Assembly (NCBI RefSeq): GCF_030813795.1
Contig: NZ_JAUSUX010000006.1
Span: 62,001-126,000 of the forward strand
Source: Desulfofundulus luciae
Lineage (GTDB): Bacteria > Bacillota > Desulfotomaculia > Desulfotomaculales > Desulfovirgulaceae
DNA: 64,000 bases
Direction: 5' to 3'
Positions 45,631 to 54,441 of the stretch are shown piece after piece. Under the pieces are notes generated by a model. The model saw nothing but the letters and a program-made list of their open reading frames with translations. It did no database searches and had not been told where the DNA came from. The position numbers and the translations under genes are program-made. Position 1 is the first letter of the stretch; each line of letters starts with the position of its first letter.

Positions 45631-47541
45631 ATGGCCAAAAGGGAAAGGGTCCAGCTAGGCGGCCGGGTCAGTGTACACGACTCGGTCCAGGAAATGTACG
45701 AGCATATCCACCGGGACGGTTTAACCAATGTATGGGATCGCTTTGAACCCCAGGAGAAAATCCGGTGTAACTTCTGCCTGGCGGGAGTTAGCTGCCAGCT
45801 TTGTACCAATGGTCCCTGCCGCATTTCGGATAACGTAGGAGCCATTCTGGGTGTATGCGGCATCGACCGCAACGCTATGGCCATGCGGGACATGCTTTTG
45901 CGCAACGTGATGGGTACCGCCACCTATACCCACCACGCCTACGAAGCCTTCCGCACCCTCAAGGCCACGGCGCAGGGGAAAACGCCTTTTTCCATCACAG
46001 ATAAAGATAAGCTGTACAGCTTCGCCGGGCAGGTAAAGGTAGATACCAACGGTTCTCCCGAACAGGTGGCCATTCGCCTGGCCGATTTTCTGATCAGCGA
46101 ACTTTACCGCGACTACGATGAACCCAGCACCATGGTGGAAGTTTTCGCCCCCGAACCACGGAAAAAACTATGGCGGGAACTGGCCATTTACCCTGCCGGA
46201 GTGATACATGAAATTAAAGACGCTACTGCCAGTTGCCTGACCAATGTGGACGGGCACTTTGTTTCTTTGGCCCAAAAGGGTCTGCGCCTGGGCATAGCCT
46301 GTATATACGGCGCCCAGATCGGCCTGGAAATGGTGCAGGACATCCTTTTTGGCACCCCCATGCCCCATGAGGTGGAAGTGGACCTGGGCATCATGGACCC
46401 GGACTACGTGAACATCGTGTTCAACGGACATGAACCCTGGATTGGCGTGGCCACCATTCTGGCCGCCCGGGACACCCAGGTCCAGGCCCGGGCCCGGGAG
46501 GCGGGCGCAAAGGGCGTGCGGGTAACCGGTTCCATCGAAAGCGGCCAGGAGGTACTCCAGCGATTCACCATTGACGATGTCTTCCGGGGATTAACGGGAA
46601 ACTGGCTGACCATTGAACCCCTGTTGGCCACCGGTACGGTAGACGTCTTTGCCATGGACGAAAACTGTTCTCCCCCCTGGCTGGCCCCTTATGCCGAAAA
46701 ATACGGGGTTACTCTGGTATGCGTCTCCGACCTGGTGCGCATGCCCGGGGTGGAAAAACACCTGGACTATAAGCCCACGGAAGTGGCCAGTCAGGCCCGG
46801 GAACTGATCCGCCTGGGCATTGAAAATTTCAGGAAACGTCGCGGCCGCATTACACCCAGGGTGCCCAGGAGAGTGCAAAAGGCCATTGCCGGGTTTTCCA
46901 CCGAAGCGGTACTCAAAGCACTGGGGGGCAGGCTGGACCCCCTGGTGGATGTGCTTAAGGCCGGAAAAATTAAAGGCGTGGTGGCCCTGGTCAACTGCAC
47001 CACCATTTCCACCGGTCCCCACGACTACATGACCGTGGAGTTGGCGAGAGAACTGATCCGGCGCAACATACTGATCGTCAGCGGCGGTTGCGGCAACCAC
47101 GCCCTGGAAGTGGCCGGCTTGGCCAGTCTGGAAGCGGCAGAACAGGCGGGGGAGGGCCTCCGGGAAATCTGCCGGTCTTTAAATATCCCTCCGGTGCTCA
47201 GTTTCGGTACCTGTACTGACACGGGGCGCATCTCCATGCTGGTCACCACCGTGGCCAACCACCTGGGGGTGGACACCAGTGCCCTGCCCGTGGCCGTAAC
47301 CGCGCCGCAGTACCTGGAGCAAAAGGCCACCATTGACGGGCTTTTTGCCCTAGCCTTTGGCCTTTACACCCATCTTTCGCCCACTCCTCCGGTAACCGGG
47401 GGCCCCGACCTGGTCAAGCTGTTGACCGAAGATATGGAAGGCATTACCGGAGGGAAGGTTGCCCTGGGAGACGACCCGGTGCAGGCGGCCAACGGCATTG
47501 AGGAACACATTAACAAAAAACGTGCCGCCCTGGGAATTTAA
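45631..47541 (+). CDS. cooS: Divergent CO dehydrogenase catalytic subunit (CooS-like)
   Basis: 636 aa, ATG behind GGGAGGAAG. The hybrid-cluster/CODH fold is clear from end to end. B- and D-cluster cysteines are at 46, 49, 55, 58, 63 and 76 (CNFC spacing, Ser instead of the second D-cluster Cys of Carboxydothermus CODH-II). Of the C-cluster ligands, His267, Cys346, Cys456, Cys487 and Cys528 align. The Cys295 equivalent in the usual GICCTG loop is Glu303 (GSIESG), and the neighbouring Cys294 is Ile. Most of the proton-relay histidines (93, 99 and 102 of CODH-II) are replaced; the catalytic Lys is kept (Lys565). No cooC, cooF, acs or hydrogenase gene is adjacent. Normal CO oxidation is therefore uncertain; an altered cluster like that reported for CODH-V of Carboxydothermus is a possibility. 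Confidence 0.88.
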   Translation: MAKRERVQLGGRVSVHDSVQEMYEHIHRDGLTNVWDRFEPQEKIRCNFCLAGVSCQLCTNGPCRISDNVGAILGVCGIDRNAMAMRDMLLRNVMGTATYTHHAYEAFRTLKATAQGKTPFSITDKDKLYSFAGQVKVDTNGSPEQVAIRLADFLISELYRDYDEPSTMVEVFAPEPRKKLWRELAIYPAGVIHEIKDATASCLTNVDGHFVSLAQKGLRLGIACIYGAQIGLEMVQDILFGTPMPHEVEVDLGIMDPDYVNIVFNGHEPWIGVATILAARDTQVQARAREAGAKGVRVTGSIESGQEVLQRFTIDDVFRGLTGNWLTIEPLLATGTVDVFAMDENCSPPWLAPYAEKYGVTLVCVSDLVRMPGVEKHLDYKPTEVASQARELIRLGIENFRKRRGRITPRVPRRVQKAIAGFSTEAVLKALGGRLDPLVDVLKAGKIKGVVALVNCTTISTGPHDYMTVELARELIRRNILIVSGGCGNHALEVAGLASLEAAEQAGEGLREICRSLNIPPVLSFGTCTDTGRISMLVTTVANHLGVDTSALPVAVTAPQYLEQKATIDGLFALAFGLYTHLSPTPPVTGGPDLVKLLTEDMEGITGGKVALGDDPVQAANGIEEHINKKRAALGI

Positions 47542-47670
47542 GCATTAGCTGAGCGAAAAAGGTTCAGGCAAAATCTCTCAAAATCTTTTAGGAAAGCATC
47601 ATTAGCCGATAACCCACTTCCACGCGACCAAATACGAACGCAGGAACGAAAAAGTGCGCCCGGACTAAGT

Positions 47671-47701
47671 TAACCCCCTTGCCATGTCACGTGGCGAGGG
47701 G
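47671..47701. other. Inverted repeat between converging genes
   Basis: CCCCTTGCCA-TGTCAC-GTGGCGAGGGG hairpin near the 3' ends of cooS (plus) and the Cys-rich gene (minus). No T-run on either strand, so only a weak terminator candidate. Confidence 0.4.
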
Positions 47702-47704
47702 AGT

Positions 47705-47992
47705 CTAATGCTGGGGACCGGATCGGCGCCTGTACATTTGCAAAAAACTCTGGCTCAACGGATAGGGACCACGCTCATAGCGGGAACAGGGAAATTCGGA
47801 ACAATCCCGGGAGCAGTAATCGATGTTCCGGGTAATGGCGCAGGCCAGCACGGGGCAGCGAAAACCCAACTGTTCCTGAATGTTGATTTTGGCCCGAGCT
47901 TCAATGCTGTTGCCGGGACCGCAGGACGCACATTTGCCCCGGTTGTACAGGCCACAGGCATCGCAGGCCAGCCCACAGGGACCGGTAGCCAT
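47705..47992 (-). CDS. Small cysteine-rich protein (DUF3795-like)
   Basis: 95 aa; ATG 47992 chosen because AAGGAGG lies 7 nt upstream. Cysteines are arranged in pairs (GPCGLACDACGLY, CASCGPG, CPVLACA, CSRDCSEFPCSRY), suggesting zinc or iron-sulfur binding. The N-terminal CGLxCxxCxxY and C-terminal C-x3-C-x3-FPC pattern is that of DUF3795-type proteins of anaerobes. Function is unknown. Its position tail-to-tail with cooS is not evidence of a joint role. Confidence 0.72.
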   Translation of the reverse strand: MATGPCGLACDACGLYNRGKCASCGPGNSIEARAKINIQEQLGFRCPVLACAITRNIDYCSRDCSEFPCSRYERGPYPLSQSFLQMYRRRSGPQH

Positions 47993-48060
47993 GAAAAAAC
48001 CTCCTTGAAACAATCAAAAAACCAGCATGATGGCATTGCAAACACGACATTCCGGAAAAT

Positions 48061-48089
48061 ATTTTATCTATCGCTTTTTGCCATTTCAA
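48061..48089 (-). promoter_or_regulatory. Promoter of the Cys-rich protein gene
   Basis: On the minus strand, TTGAAA (48084-48089), exactly 17 bp, TAAAAT (48061-48066), about 70 bp before the start codon. Confidence 0.6.
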
Positions 48090-48146
48090 TGACTTCTTGT
48101 TTTTCTGAGAGGGCGCGTCCACTCCGGCCCACCAACATCTAACCCC

Positions 48147-48175
48147 TTGACATTGGTTTGGGGATACAGTAAAAT
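48147..48175 (+). promoter_or_regulatory. Promoter of tRNA-Pro
   Basis: TTGACA (48147-48152), exactly 17 bp, TAAAAT (48170-48175), ending 22 bp before the tRNA 5' end. Confidence 0.82.
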
Positions 48176-48197
48176 TAATATTGCCAGCAGGTAATGT

Positions 48198-48275
48198 CGG
48201 GGCGTAGCTCAGTTTGGCTAGAGCGCTACCTTGGGGTGGTAGAGGTCGCACGTTCGAGTCGTGTCGCTCCGACCA
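48198..48275 (+). tRNA. tRNA-Pro (GGG)
   Basis: Full cloverleaf by hand: acceptor CGGGGCG/CGCTCCG (one G-U), D-arm GCTC/GAGC, anticodon stem CTACC/GGTAG with loop TTGGGGT giving anticodon GGG, variable AGGTC, T-arm GCACG-TTCGAGT-CGTGT, discriminator A and an encoded CCA. Stands alone with its own promoter and terminator. Confidence 0.93.
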
Positions 48276-48278
48276 GAG

Positions 48279-48328
48279 AAAAGCCCGTAAGGCCGCATAA
48301 ATAAGGCTTACGGGCTTTAATTTTTTGG
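48279..48328 (+). terminator. Terminator of tRNA-Pro
   Basis: AAGCCCGTAAGGCC pairs with GGCTTACGGGCTT around an A/T-rich loop, followed by TAATTTTTT, right after the tRNA. The following 48330-48552 holds no recognised gene. Confidence 0.9.
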
Positions 48329-48552
48329 AGCAGGCCGGGCGGGGGTCCGGAAGGAATGATTGCCGCAGGGAATTTGGATATTTTCCCCCTGCGGCTTTTT
48401 GCTCATACCACAGCTTCACAATGTACGCCCCCCTGCATAAATTCTCTGCGCTCGTCACCCTCCCTCTAATTTCTTAGTAAGAAACTGCCGAAGTAGTACT
48501 TGGAGTAGTTTCACTATTAAATTAATGAAATAACTTAAAATAAGGAAGGAGA

Positions 48553-49515
48553 ATGCCCATCATGATCCTGCCCCGATTGAACGGTAAAAAAGCATGCCAG
48601 AAAAAAATAGAATCAACTCCTGTTGTGCCTTCCGAATAATCATTATCAGACTCCCGGGAGAAAACGGCTGTTGACCAGCTAGAGCAGGCAGAACGCGATC
48701 TGCTTAGCTGTGCTCTAGAGCTGGCTCCTTTTATCAAGGGGCTGTTGGGTGAAGAGGTGGGTATATACGTCTCGGACCTGGAACGGTACATATATTGCGA
48801 TCCGGGGCGTGTAGGCCTCTCTCTAAAAGCAGGGGATATCGTCAAAGAAGGCAGCGTGACGGCCCTGGCTCTGGACACCGGCAAAAGACAAACCAGACGG
48901 GTGGGAAAAGAGGTCTACGGCATACCTTACATCGGCATTTCTTATCCTATTACCGACCCCAGGACGGGCAAAATAGTCGGTACCCTGGGCATGACCACCC
49001 CCATTACACGCCAGGAAAATCTAATCTCATTATCAGAAGAAATGGAAAACCAGATTAACACCATTGCCATGGCCACCTCAAACCTTTCCGCCACCTCGGA
49101 AGAACTGGCGGCGACCACGGAGAACCTGAACAACAATGCCCAAAAGATCAGGAACGAAATTAAGAAAACCGATGGTATTGTCGCCCTCATCGAGGAAATC
49201 GCCGAGCAGACTCACCTGCTGGGTTTGAATGCGGCCATTGAAGCGGCCCGGGTGGGTGACGCCGGACGGGGTTTTAATGTGGTGGCCGGGGAAATACGCA
49301 AACTATCCCAGGATACCCAGCGCTCGGTTAAAGAGATCATGCAGACCCTGCATGACGTACAGCAATCCATTCTGGACCTGACTAACTCAATTGAGCAGAT
49401 GTCTATGGCTGCCCAGCAACAGGCTGCCTCGTCCCAGGAAATTAACGCTTCTGTCAACGAACTGGCTGCCGTATCCGGGCAACTGAAAAAACTGGCCGAC
49501 GAACTGGTCGTTTAA
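48553..49515 (+). pseudogene. Soluble methyl-accepting chemotaxis-like receptor interrupted by an in-frame stop
   Basis: ATG 48553 follows GGAAGGAGA and reads 28 codons to TAA at 48637. The same frame then continues open to 49515 with good coding character from about 48652 ([20 protein letters not shown]). No ATG/GTG/TTG occurs in it until TTG 48745, which lies inside the conserved sensor part ([19 protein letters not shown]). So either a nonsense mutation or sequencing error splits the gene, or a non-standard start is used. The C-terminal half is a short MCP signalling domain with the hairpin tip [27 protein letters not shown]. No membrane helix is present, so the receptor would be cytoplasmic. 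Confidence 0.68.
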
Positions 49516-49557
49516 GTATCTGGGAATTTGCCTAAAAAGATAAAAAAATGCAACTTA

Positions 49558-49770
49558 CTAAAGAAAAAGACGCTTAAGGCCGAGTATCAGTATAGCAAGC
49601 TGGGTTGTTTTAAAACGCCAAGAAACCTTGAACCCCGGATTATCCTTGACACATGCTAAATACACCGAAAGGGCAATGAGTATCCCAATGGCACAGAAAA
49701 ACTGCTGGAAAGTTTTAAAGTGTTTGGGCTCTCTAAAGTGGTTCATATTACCATGGAAGAAGGATAAAAT
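49558..49770 (-). pseudogene. ORF remnant, possibly the C-terminal end of a transposase
   Basis: The minus frame is open through about 49770 and ends at 49558 with a stop. It encodes a basic, hydrophobic tail containing FKTFQQFFCAIGILIALSVY and GFKVSWRFKTTQLAI. No ribosome site or sensible start is visible. The style recalls the last part of DDE transposases, but I cannot name a family. It ends exactly where the following chemoreceptor gene has lost its 5' part. No terminal inverted repeats were found. Confidence 0.35.
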
Positions 49771-49773
49771 TAG

Positions 49774-51273
49774 GCCCTGGGCCTTTTGTCCCTGGCCCAG
49801 CTAAATGCCATCAATGAATCTTATACCGACTTGGTAGAACATAAAACGGCAAACATGAGTAAAGTTCAGGATATCCTTATACGGTATGAGAAAACGGCCC
49901 TGGATTTACGAGGCTACATGCTTACCGGCAATCCCAGTTATCTCAATGCCTATTTGGTGGAAACCAGGTACCTGCAAAGGGACCTTTCCGAACTGGCCAA
50001 ACACCTGCAAAGCAACGACGAACGCTCGTTGCACTTGGCCCTTCAAGCAGCCCACGCCGATTCTGAAAAATATGCCCAGACGGCAATCCGGCTCAGGCAA
50101 AATAACCAAATGGAAGAATTAACCCAGTATCTCCAAACCAGTGGGGATATAATCACCGCAGTTATCTACGCCGGCCAGGCCCTGGTGGATGAAGAACAGC
50201 GGCTTTTGAACTTGGGAAAGCAAGAAAACGCCAGGCGGGTTAAGCAGGCTATAGCCCTGGTCCCGACGATGATCGTCTTAGCCTTACTTGTCGGCCTGGG
50301 GGTTAGTTTATGTATGTCCCGCTCAATTGCCAACCCCCTGGTCAGAATTGAAAAAAGGGCTGCCCGCATTGCAGCCGGCGACCTGACCGGCGAAGCAGTA
50401 AGCGTCAAAACCCGGGATGAGGTGGGCCGGATGGCCCGGGCGTTCAACCAAATGGCCGGCAGTTTAAAACAAATAGTGCAGGAGTTGAGGGACAAAGCCC
50501 AAACCCTGTCCTCCGCTTCCCAGCAACTGGCTGCCACCGCTGAAGAGACTGCCGCCATGGCCAACGAAACGGCAGCTACCATCAGCCAGGTAGCTACCTC
50601 GGCCCGGCAGGTATCCGACAACGCCCAGGAGGTGTCCCGGACCGCGGCTATGGCATCCCGGCATGCTAACGATGGTACCCGGGCTATCATGCAAATTACC
50701 GCCCAGATGGAAAACATGGCCCGGGTTTCGGAAGCCGCCTCCCGGGCCATGGAAAGCTTAAAATCCAAGTCACAGAACATCAGCGCTATGGTGGAACTGA
50801 TTACCCAAATTGCCGATCAAACCAACCTGCTGGCTTTAAATGCAGCCATTGAGGCCGCCAGGGCCGGTGAGCACGGCCGTGGTTTTGCAGTAGTTGCCGA
50901 AGAAGTACGCAATCTGGCAGAACAATCGGCCCGGGTGGCACAGGAAATACAGAAGGTCATTGAATCAATCCAGCAGGAAACGAAAGAAGCAGTGAACGCA
51001 ACAGAAACCAGTGCCCGGGAGATCGAAGCCGGAAACCAGGTGGTAACAGAAGTAAAACGCTCCCTGCAGGAGATTATCCGCTCGGTACAGGAACTTTCTT
51101 CCCGTATACAGGAGGTGGCTGCAGCCGCCCAGGACATTTCCACCGGAGTGCAGGACGTCACGGCCGCAGCCGAGGAACAGTCTTCTGCCATGGAAGAATT
51201 ATCGACTACTGCCGAATCTTTGTCCGGTATCGCCAGTGAACTAAAGAATCTGTCCTCCAGGTTTAAAGTGTAG
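49774..51273 (+). pseudogene. Methyl-accepting chemotaxis protein lacking its first membrane helix
   Basis: The frame opens after TAG 49771 with [20 protein letters not shown], which looks like the end of a first transmembrane helix running into a four-helix-bundle sensor domain. The first possible start is TTG 49786 with no ribosome site. The rest is intact: second membrane helix (about nt 50255-50315, [19 protein letters not shown]), HAMP domain ([20 protein letters not shown]) and full signalling domain with [20 protein letters not shown]. So the 5' end (signal anchor and promoter) has been lost, apparently by replacement with the sequence carrying the minus-strand ORF remnant. It may still be expressed as a truncated protein. 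Confidence 0.7.
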
Positions 51274-51371
51274 CAGGCTGCCCCGGGGAACAGTCGGTCT
51301 TTTCCCTGCGAACTTGTAAATCGCCAGGCAGGGGTTGCTCAAAAATAAACCGGCTTACTGGCATCATCTCA

Positions 51372-51412
51372 GAAGGCGGGTATGTCATTAGCCATACTCG
51401 CCTTTATTTTTA
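51372..51412 (+). terminator. Intrinsic terminator after the chemoreceptor gene
   Basis: AAGGCGGGTATG / CATACTCGCCTT stem with 8-nt loop, then TATTTTTAT. Confidence 0.85.
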
Positions 51413-51507
51413 TGCCTTGAGTGCCACTACGTCCTTCAGTCAAAACACCTGGTGGTCAACTGGCGCATATTTTGTGGTTGAGGATTTTACTGAGGGGGCG
51501 AAGGACA

Positions 51508-52659
51508 ATGGCTAAAGGAAAGGACCCGCAGTGGGAAACCCGGATTAACCGGGAACCGGTGCTGGTGGGGAGCGGGAGAATCATCAGCGAGCAGGGGGAC
51601 GTGGTGGCAGCCACCGGGCGCCGCACAGCCGTTTTCGCACCAGAAAATAATATTTACCGCCTGCTGAGTACTATCGATGTACCGGCGGAAGTATTAAGCC
51701 TGACAGTGGGAATGGGAAACTTCACGCCGGATCAGATTATTGCCGGCACCCTGGACAAGATCCTGACCTGGTCGGCCCGCGGGGAAACTATTATTCCCTT
51801 CTGGAGTACTCCGCCGGAACCCGAGGCCCGTTTCGTCAGTTTGGCCCTGGGAGACGTGAATGGGGACGGGCGGTTGGAAGTCGTAGCCGCCGCCGAGGGG
51901 GCAGGTGCTTTTTATGTTTATGAACAGCCGGAGATGCCGGGGGCAGGAATGAATCTCCAGTTGCTGGCCATCCGGCTGGTACCCGGGGCACCGCAGAAAG
52001 TAACCGTAATCGAACGAACCGGGATGTTACCTTTAATTGCAGTTGCTTTCCTGGAAGCAGGCAATTGGGGCATCGTTACTTTTTCCTATACGGAGAGGGG
52101 CTTTGTAAGCGGACCCTTACTGGAACGTCTGCCCGCCGGCTTGACGGCCATGGCATCCGGGAGATTAACAGGTGCCACCGGGGAAGATCTGGCCTGGGGC
52201 GGCGATGACGGGCGGGTCCGGGTAATGGCAGTGGAGGAAACCCTTTCTACCGTACTCACCACCGATGACCTGGGAAGCACCATCTCAGCCCTGGCCGTGG
52301 GGAGGTTGGGTGACCGGGAGGTGCTGGCAGCAGGAACCCCCGAAGGACATATCTTTATTTACCCCGTGCCGGTGTTTTCCCCGTCACCCGAACAGGCGAT
52401 AACGGTAGAAGTTCCGGTTAATGACCTGGTTTTCACCGCTAACGGCCGACTGGTAGTGGGCAGCCGGGAAGGACGGGTTCTGGTAACCTGGATGGGCAGC
52501 GGTTCTTCTTTTTTCCTGCACCGGGTACGCCCCGGAGAAACCCTTTGGGCACTGGCCCGCCGTTATAACACATCGGTAGAGGAAATCATCCGGCTTAACG
52601 GGTTGACCAACCCTGATTGCATTTATCCGGGGGACCTCTTGCAAATTCCTTTGGCGTAA
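51508..52659 (+). CDS. LysM protein with FG-GAP-like repeats, no signal peptide
   Basis: 383 aa from ATG 51508. Most of the protein is a series of beta-rich repeats, including FG-GAP/integrin-type VSLALGDVNGDGRLEVVAAA and further propeller-like copies (AMASGRLTGATGEDLAWGGD, ISALAVGRLGDREVLAAG). The last 50 residues are one LysM domain (FLHRVRPGETLWALARRYNT, then LNGLTNPDCIYPGDLLQIPL), which binds peptidoglycan or chitin-like glycans. No export signal is seen. That combination recalls spore-coat or cortex-binding LysM proteins made in the mother cell, but the role here is inferred only. Confidence 0.78.
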   Translation: MAKGKDPQWETRINREPVLVGSGRIISEQGDVVAATGRRTAVFAPENNIYRLLSTIDVPAEVLSLTVGMGNFTPDQIIAGTLDKILTWSARGETIIPFWSTPPEPEARFVSLALGDVNGDGRLEVVAAAEGAGAFYVYEQPEMPGAGMNLQLLAIRLVPGAPQKVTVIERTGMLPLIAVAFLEAGNWGIVTFSYTERGFVSGPLLERLPAGLTAMASGRLTGATGEDLAWGGDDGRVRVMAVEETLSTVLTTDDLGSTISALAVGRLGDREVLAAGTPEGHIFIYPVPVFSPSPEQAITVEVPVNDLVFTANGRLVVGSREGRVLVTWMGSGSSFFLHRVRPGETLWALARRYNTSVEEIIRLNGLTNPDCIYPGDLLQIPLA

Positions 52660-52748
52660 CACTTAAGCCTTCAAAAAAAGCATAATTTTGCTATCCCGGG
52701 ACAAAGAATAATAGTGCTTCGGCAAAACCAACAAGGGAGGCGATGTTC

Positions 52749-52937
52749 ATGCGCGTTGAAGTGGACCAGGATCTTTGTATCAGTTGCGGCACCTGCGTGG
52801 ACACTTGTCCTGAAGTATTTGACTGGAACGATGAAGATAAAGCCCACGCCATTGTAAACGAAGTACCCCCTGAGTTGGAGGATCAGGCCCATGAGGCCGT
52901 AGAAAGCTGCCCCACAAACGCCATCTCAGAGTATTAG
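52749..52937 (+). CDS. Single-cluster ferredoxin
   Basis: 62 aa, ATG 52749 at proper distance (8 nt) from AAGGGAGG; the ATG at 52743 is only 2 nt from it. Motif CISCGTCVDTCPEVF plus the distal CPTNAI gives the ligands for one [4Fe-4S] cluster, in the style of Thermotoga/Clostridium monocluster ferredoxins. Soluble electron carrier. No redox partner is adjacent (the LysM gene and a glycosyltransferase flank it). Strongly acidic, as usual. Confidence 0.93.
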   Translation: MRVEVDQDLCISCGTCVDTCPEVFDWNDEDKAHAIVNEVPPELEDQAHEAVESCPTNAISEY

Positions 52938-53038
52938 GTCGTACCTCTATTTTTACCCGTAGCCCTGAGTCATCTCTACTTTCCAACCCTGCCTGTAGCC
53001 AGCAAGGTCCCGGGATTAAATTCCAAAGGCCCCTTTGC

Positions 53039-53071
53039 AAAGCACGGTTTATATTATAAACCGTGCTTTTG
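53039..53071. terminator. Terminator hairpin after ferredoxin
   Basis: AGCACGGTTTA-TATTA-TAAACCGTGCT with a short A-tract before and TTTT after. Confidence 0.75.
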
Positions 53072-53200
53072 ATCTGAAGGAGGTAAATTCCCCTGACGTA
53101 ACGAATAAGAGAGAACGGGGAGAATAATACTGGTTAATGCTGGTAAAGTAAATGGTAAAAGTCCGGCCGCTCGAAAAACCGTACCTGGGGGAGAAGAAGC

Positions 53201-54361
53201 GTGTCCAAATTTAAGGTACTGCATGTTATTCGCCCGGCCAGGGGCGGCATGAAAAACCACCTGCTTTCCCTTTTATCACTGGGAGATAAAAAATTATTTG
53301 AGCCTGTTGTAGCCTGCCCTCCTGGAAATATGATCCAGGAAATCGCAGACCTAGGGATAAAGGTAGTTCCCATACCTCTTGCGGGTGAACTTTCTCCCCG
53401 CTCTGATTGGCGTGTTTTGCGCATCCTGGTGGATACCCTGATGGCTGAGAAAATCACCATTATGCATGCCCATAGCGCCAAAGCAGGGCTGGTGGCACGG
53501 GTGGCCGCAAAGGTGGCTCGTACTCCAGTTGTTTTCATGACGGCTCATAACTCCATTTTCTATGAATTCTGGCCGCCCTGGAAAAAAGCCGCCTTTGCCT
53601 TTGGGGAGCGGCTCCTGGCCCGCTACACCCATCGCATTTTAACCGTATCGGAAGCCCTGAGGCAAGAGCTATTGATAAGGGAAAGACTGCACCCGGACCG
53701 GGTGGTCACCATACATAACGGCATAGATCCGGCTCCCTTCCGCCGGGAGGTTGACAGGCGGGCGGTACTGCGTTCCCTTGGTCTGCCTCCCCTCGGCCGG
53801 CTGGTGGGTACCATCGCCCGCCTGGCCCCCCAAAAAGGGGTGTCTTACTTCCTTCAAGCCGCGGCCATTCTTTGCCGGGACTACCAGGTGAATTTCGTGG
53901 TCGTAGGGGATGGCCCTTTACGCATGGTCCTGGAGGAGGAGGGCAGAGCCCTGGGGCTTGGCGGACGTCTTTTTTTCACCGGGGAGCGACGGGATATCCC
54001 CCAAATCTTAGCCGCGATGGATGTTTTTGTCCTGCCTTCCATCACTGAAGGTTTACCCCTGACCATCCTTGAGGCCATGGCCGCGGGAAAACCGGTGGTA
54101 GCAACCCAGGTGGGTGGATTACCGGAAGTGGTGGTAGACGGAGAAACCGGCTTTTTGGTACCGCCCCGGGATCCCCAGGCTCTTGCCCGGGCCCTGGCCC
54201 AGTTGCTTTTGGAACGGCAGAAGGCGGAAGAAATGGGCCAGAAGGGAAGACAAAGGGTTATGCAGCACTTTACCGTGGAAGCCATGGTGCGTAAAATTGA
54301 GGAGGAGTATAAGAGTGCGCTTTTGAGCCGGGGTTTTCTACCTGCCCGGTCCGTAAGCTAA
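53201..54361 (+). CDS. Family 4 glycosyltransferase
   Basis: 386 aa from GTG 53201 behind GGGGAGAAG. GT-B fold: the N-terminal acceptor domain starts VLHVIRPARGGMKNHLLSLL. The C-terminal donor domain has GTIARLAPQKGVSYFLQAA, VVVGDGPLRMVLEEE and the EX7E-type SITEGLPLTILEAMAAGKPV. Retaining transfer of a sugar from a nucleotide donor; acceptor and sugar are unknown. Followed 80 bp later by a membrane phosphatase-like gene, so a cell-envelope polysaccharide role is plausible. Confidence 0.9.
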   Translation: MSKFKVLHVIRPARGGMKNHLLSLLSLGDKKLFEPVVACPPGNMIQEIADLGIKVVPIPLAGELSPRSDWRVLRILVDTLMAEKITIMHAHSAKAGLVARVAAKVARTPVVFMTAHNSIFYEFWPPWKKAAFAFGERLLARYTHRILTVSEALRQELLIRERLHPDRVVTIHNGIDPAPFRREVDRRAVLRSLGLPPLGRLVGTIARLAPQKGVSYFLQAAAILCRDYQVNFVVVGDGPLRMVLEEEGRALGLGGRLFFTGERRDIPQILAAMDVFVLPSITEGLPLTILEAMAAGKPVVATQVGGLPEVVVDGETGFLVPPRDPQALARALAQLLLERQKAEEMGQKGRQRVMQHFTVEAMVRKIEEEYKSALLSRGFLPARSVS

Positions 54362-54441
54362 ACAGATGGAAAAAGCCTTCAAATTAATCAGTGCTAACAA
54401 CAGATAGGCAAAAAAAACATCAAGTAAAAGGTGACTAAACT

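Noticed and set aside
46651-46680. Apparent loss of a second C-cluster Cys (Cys333 equivalent) in CooS
   Set aside because: Re-alignment from the downstream PYAEKYG side places Cys346 (ENCSPP) at this position, so the ligand is kept.
47684-48142. 152-aa plus-strand frame after cooS
   Set aside because: Opposite strand carries a Cys-rich protein with proper ribosome site and promoter; the plus frame lacks family features.
53070-53110. AAGGAGG followed by a possible start
   Set aside because: Only CTG ACG TAA follows at the right distance; no gene can begin here.
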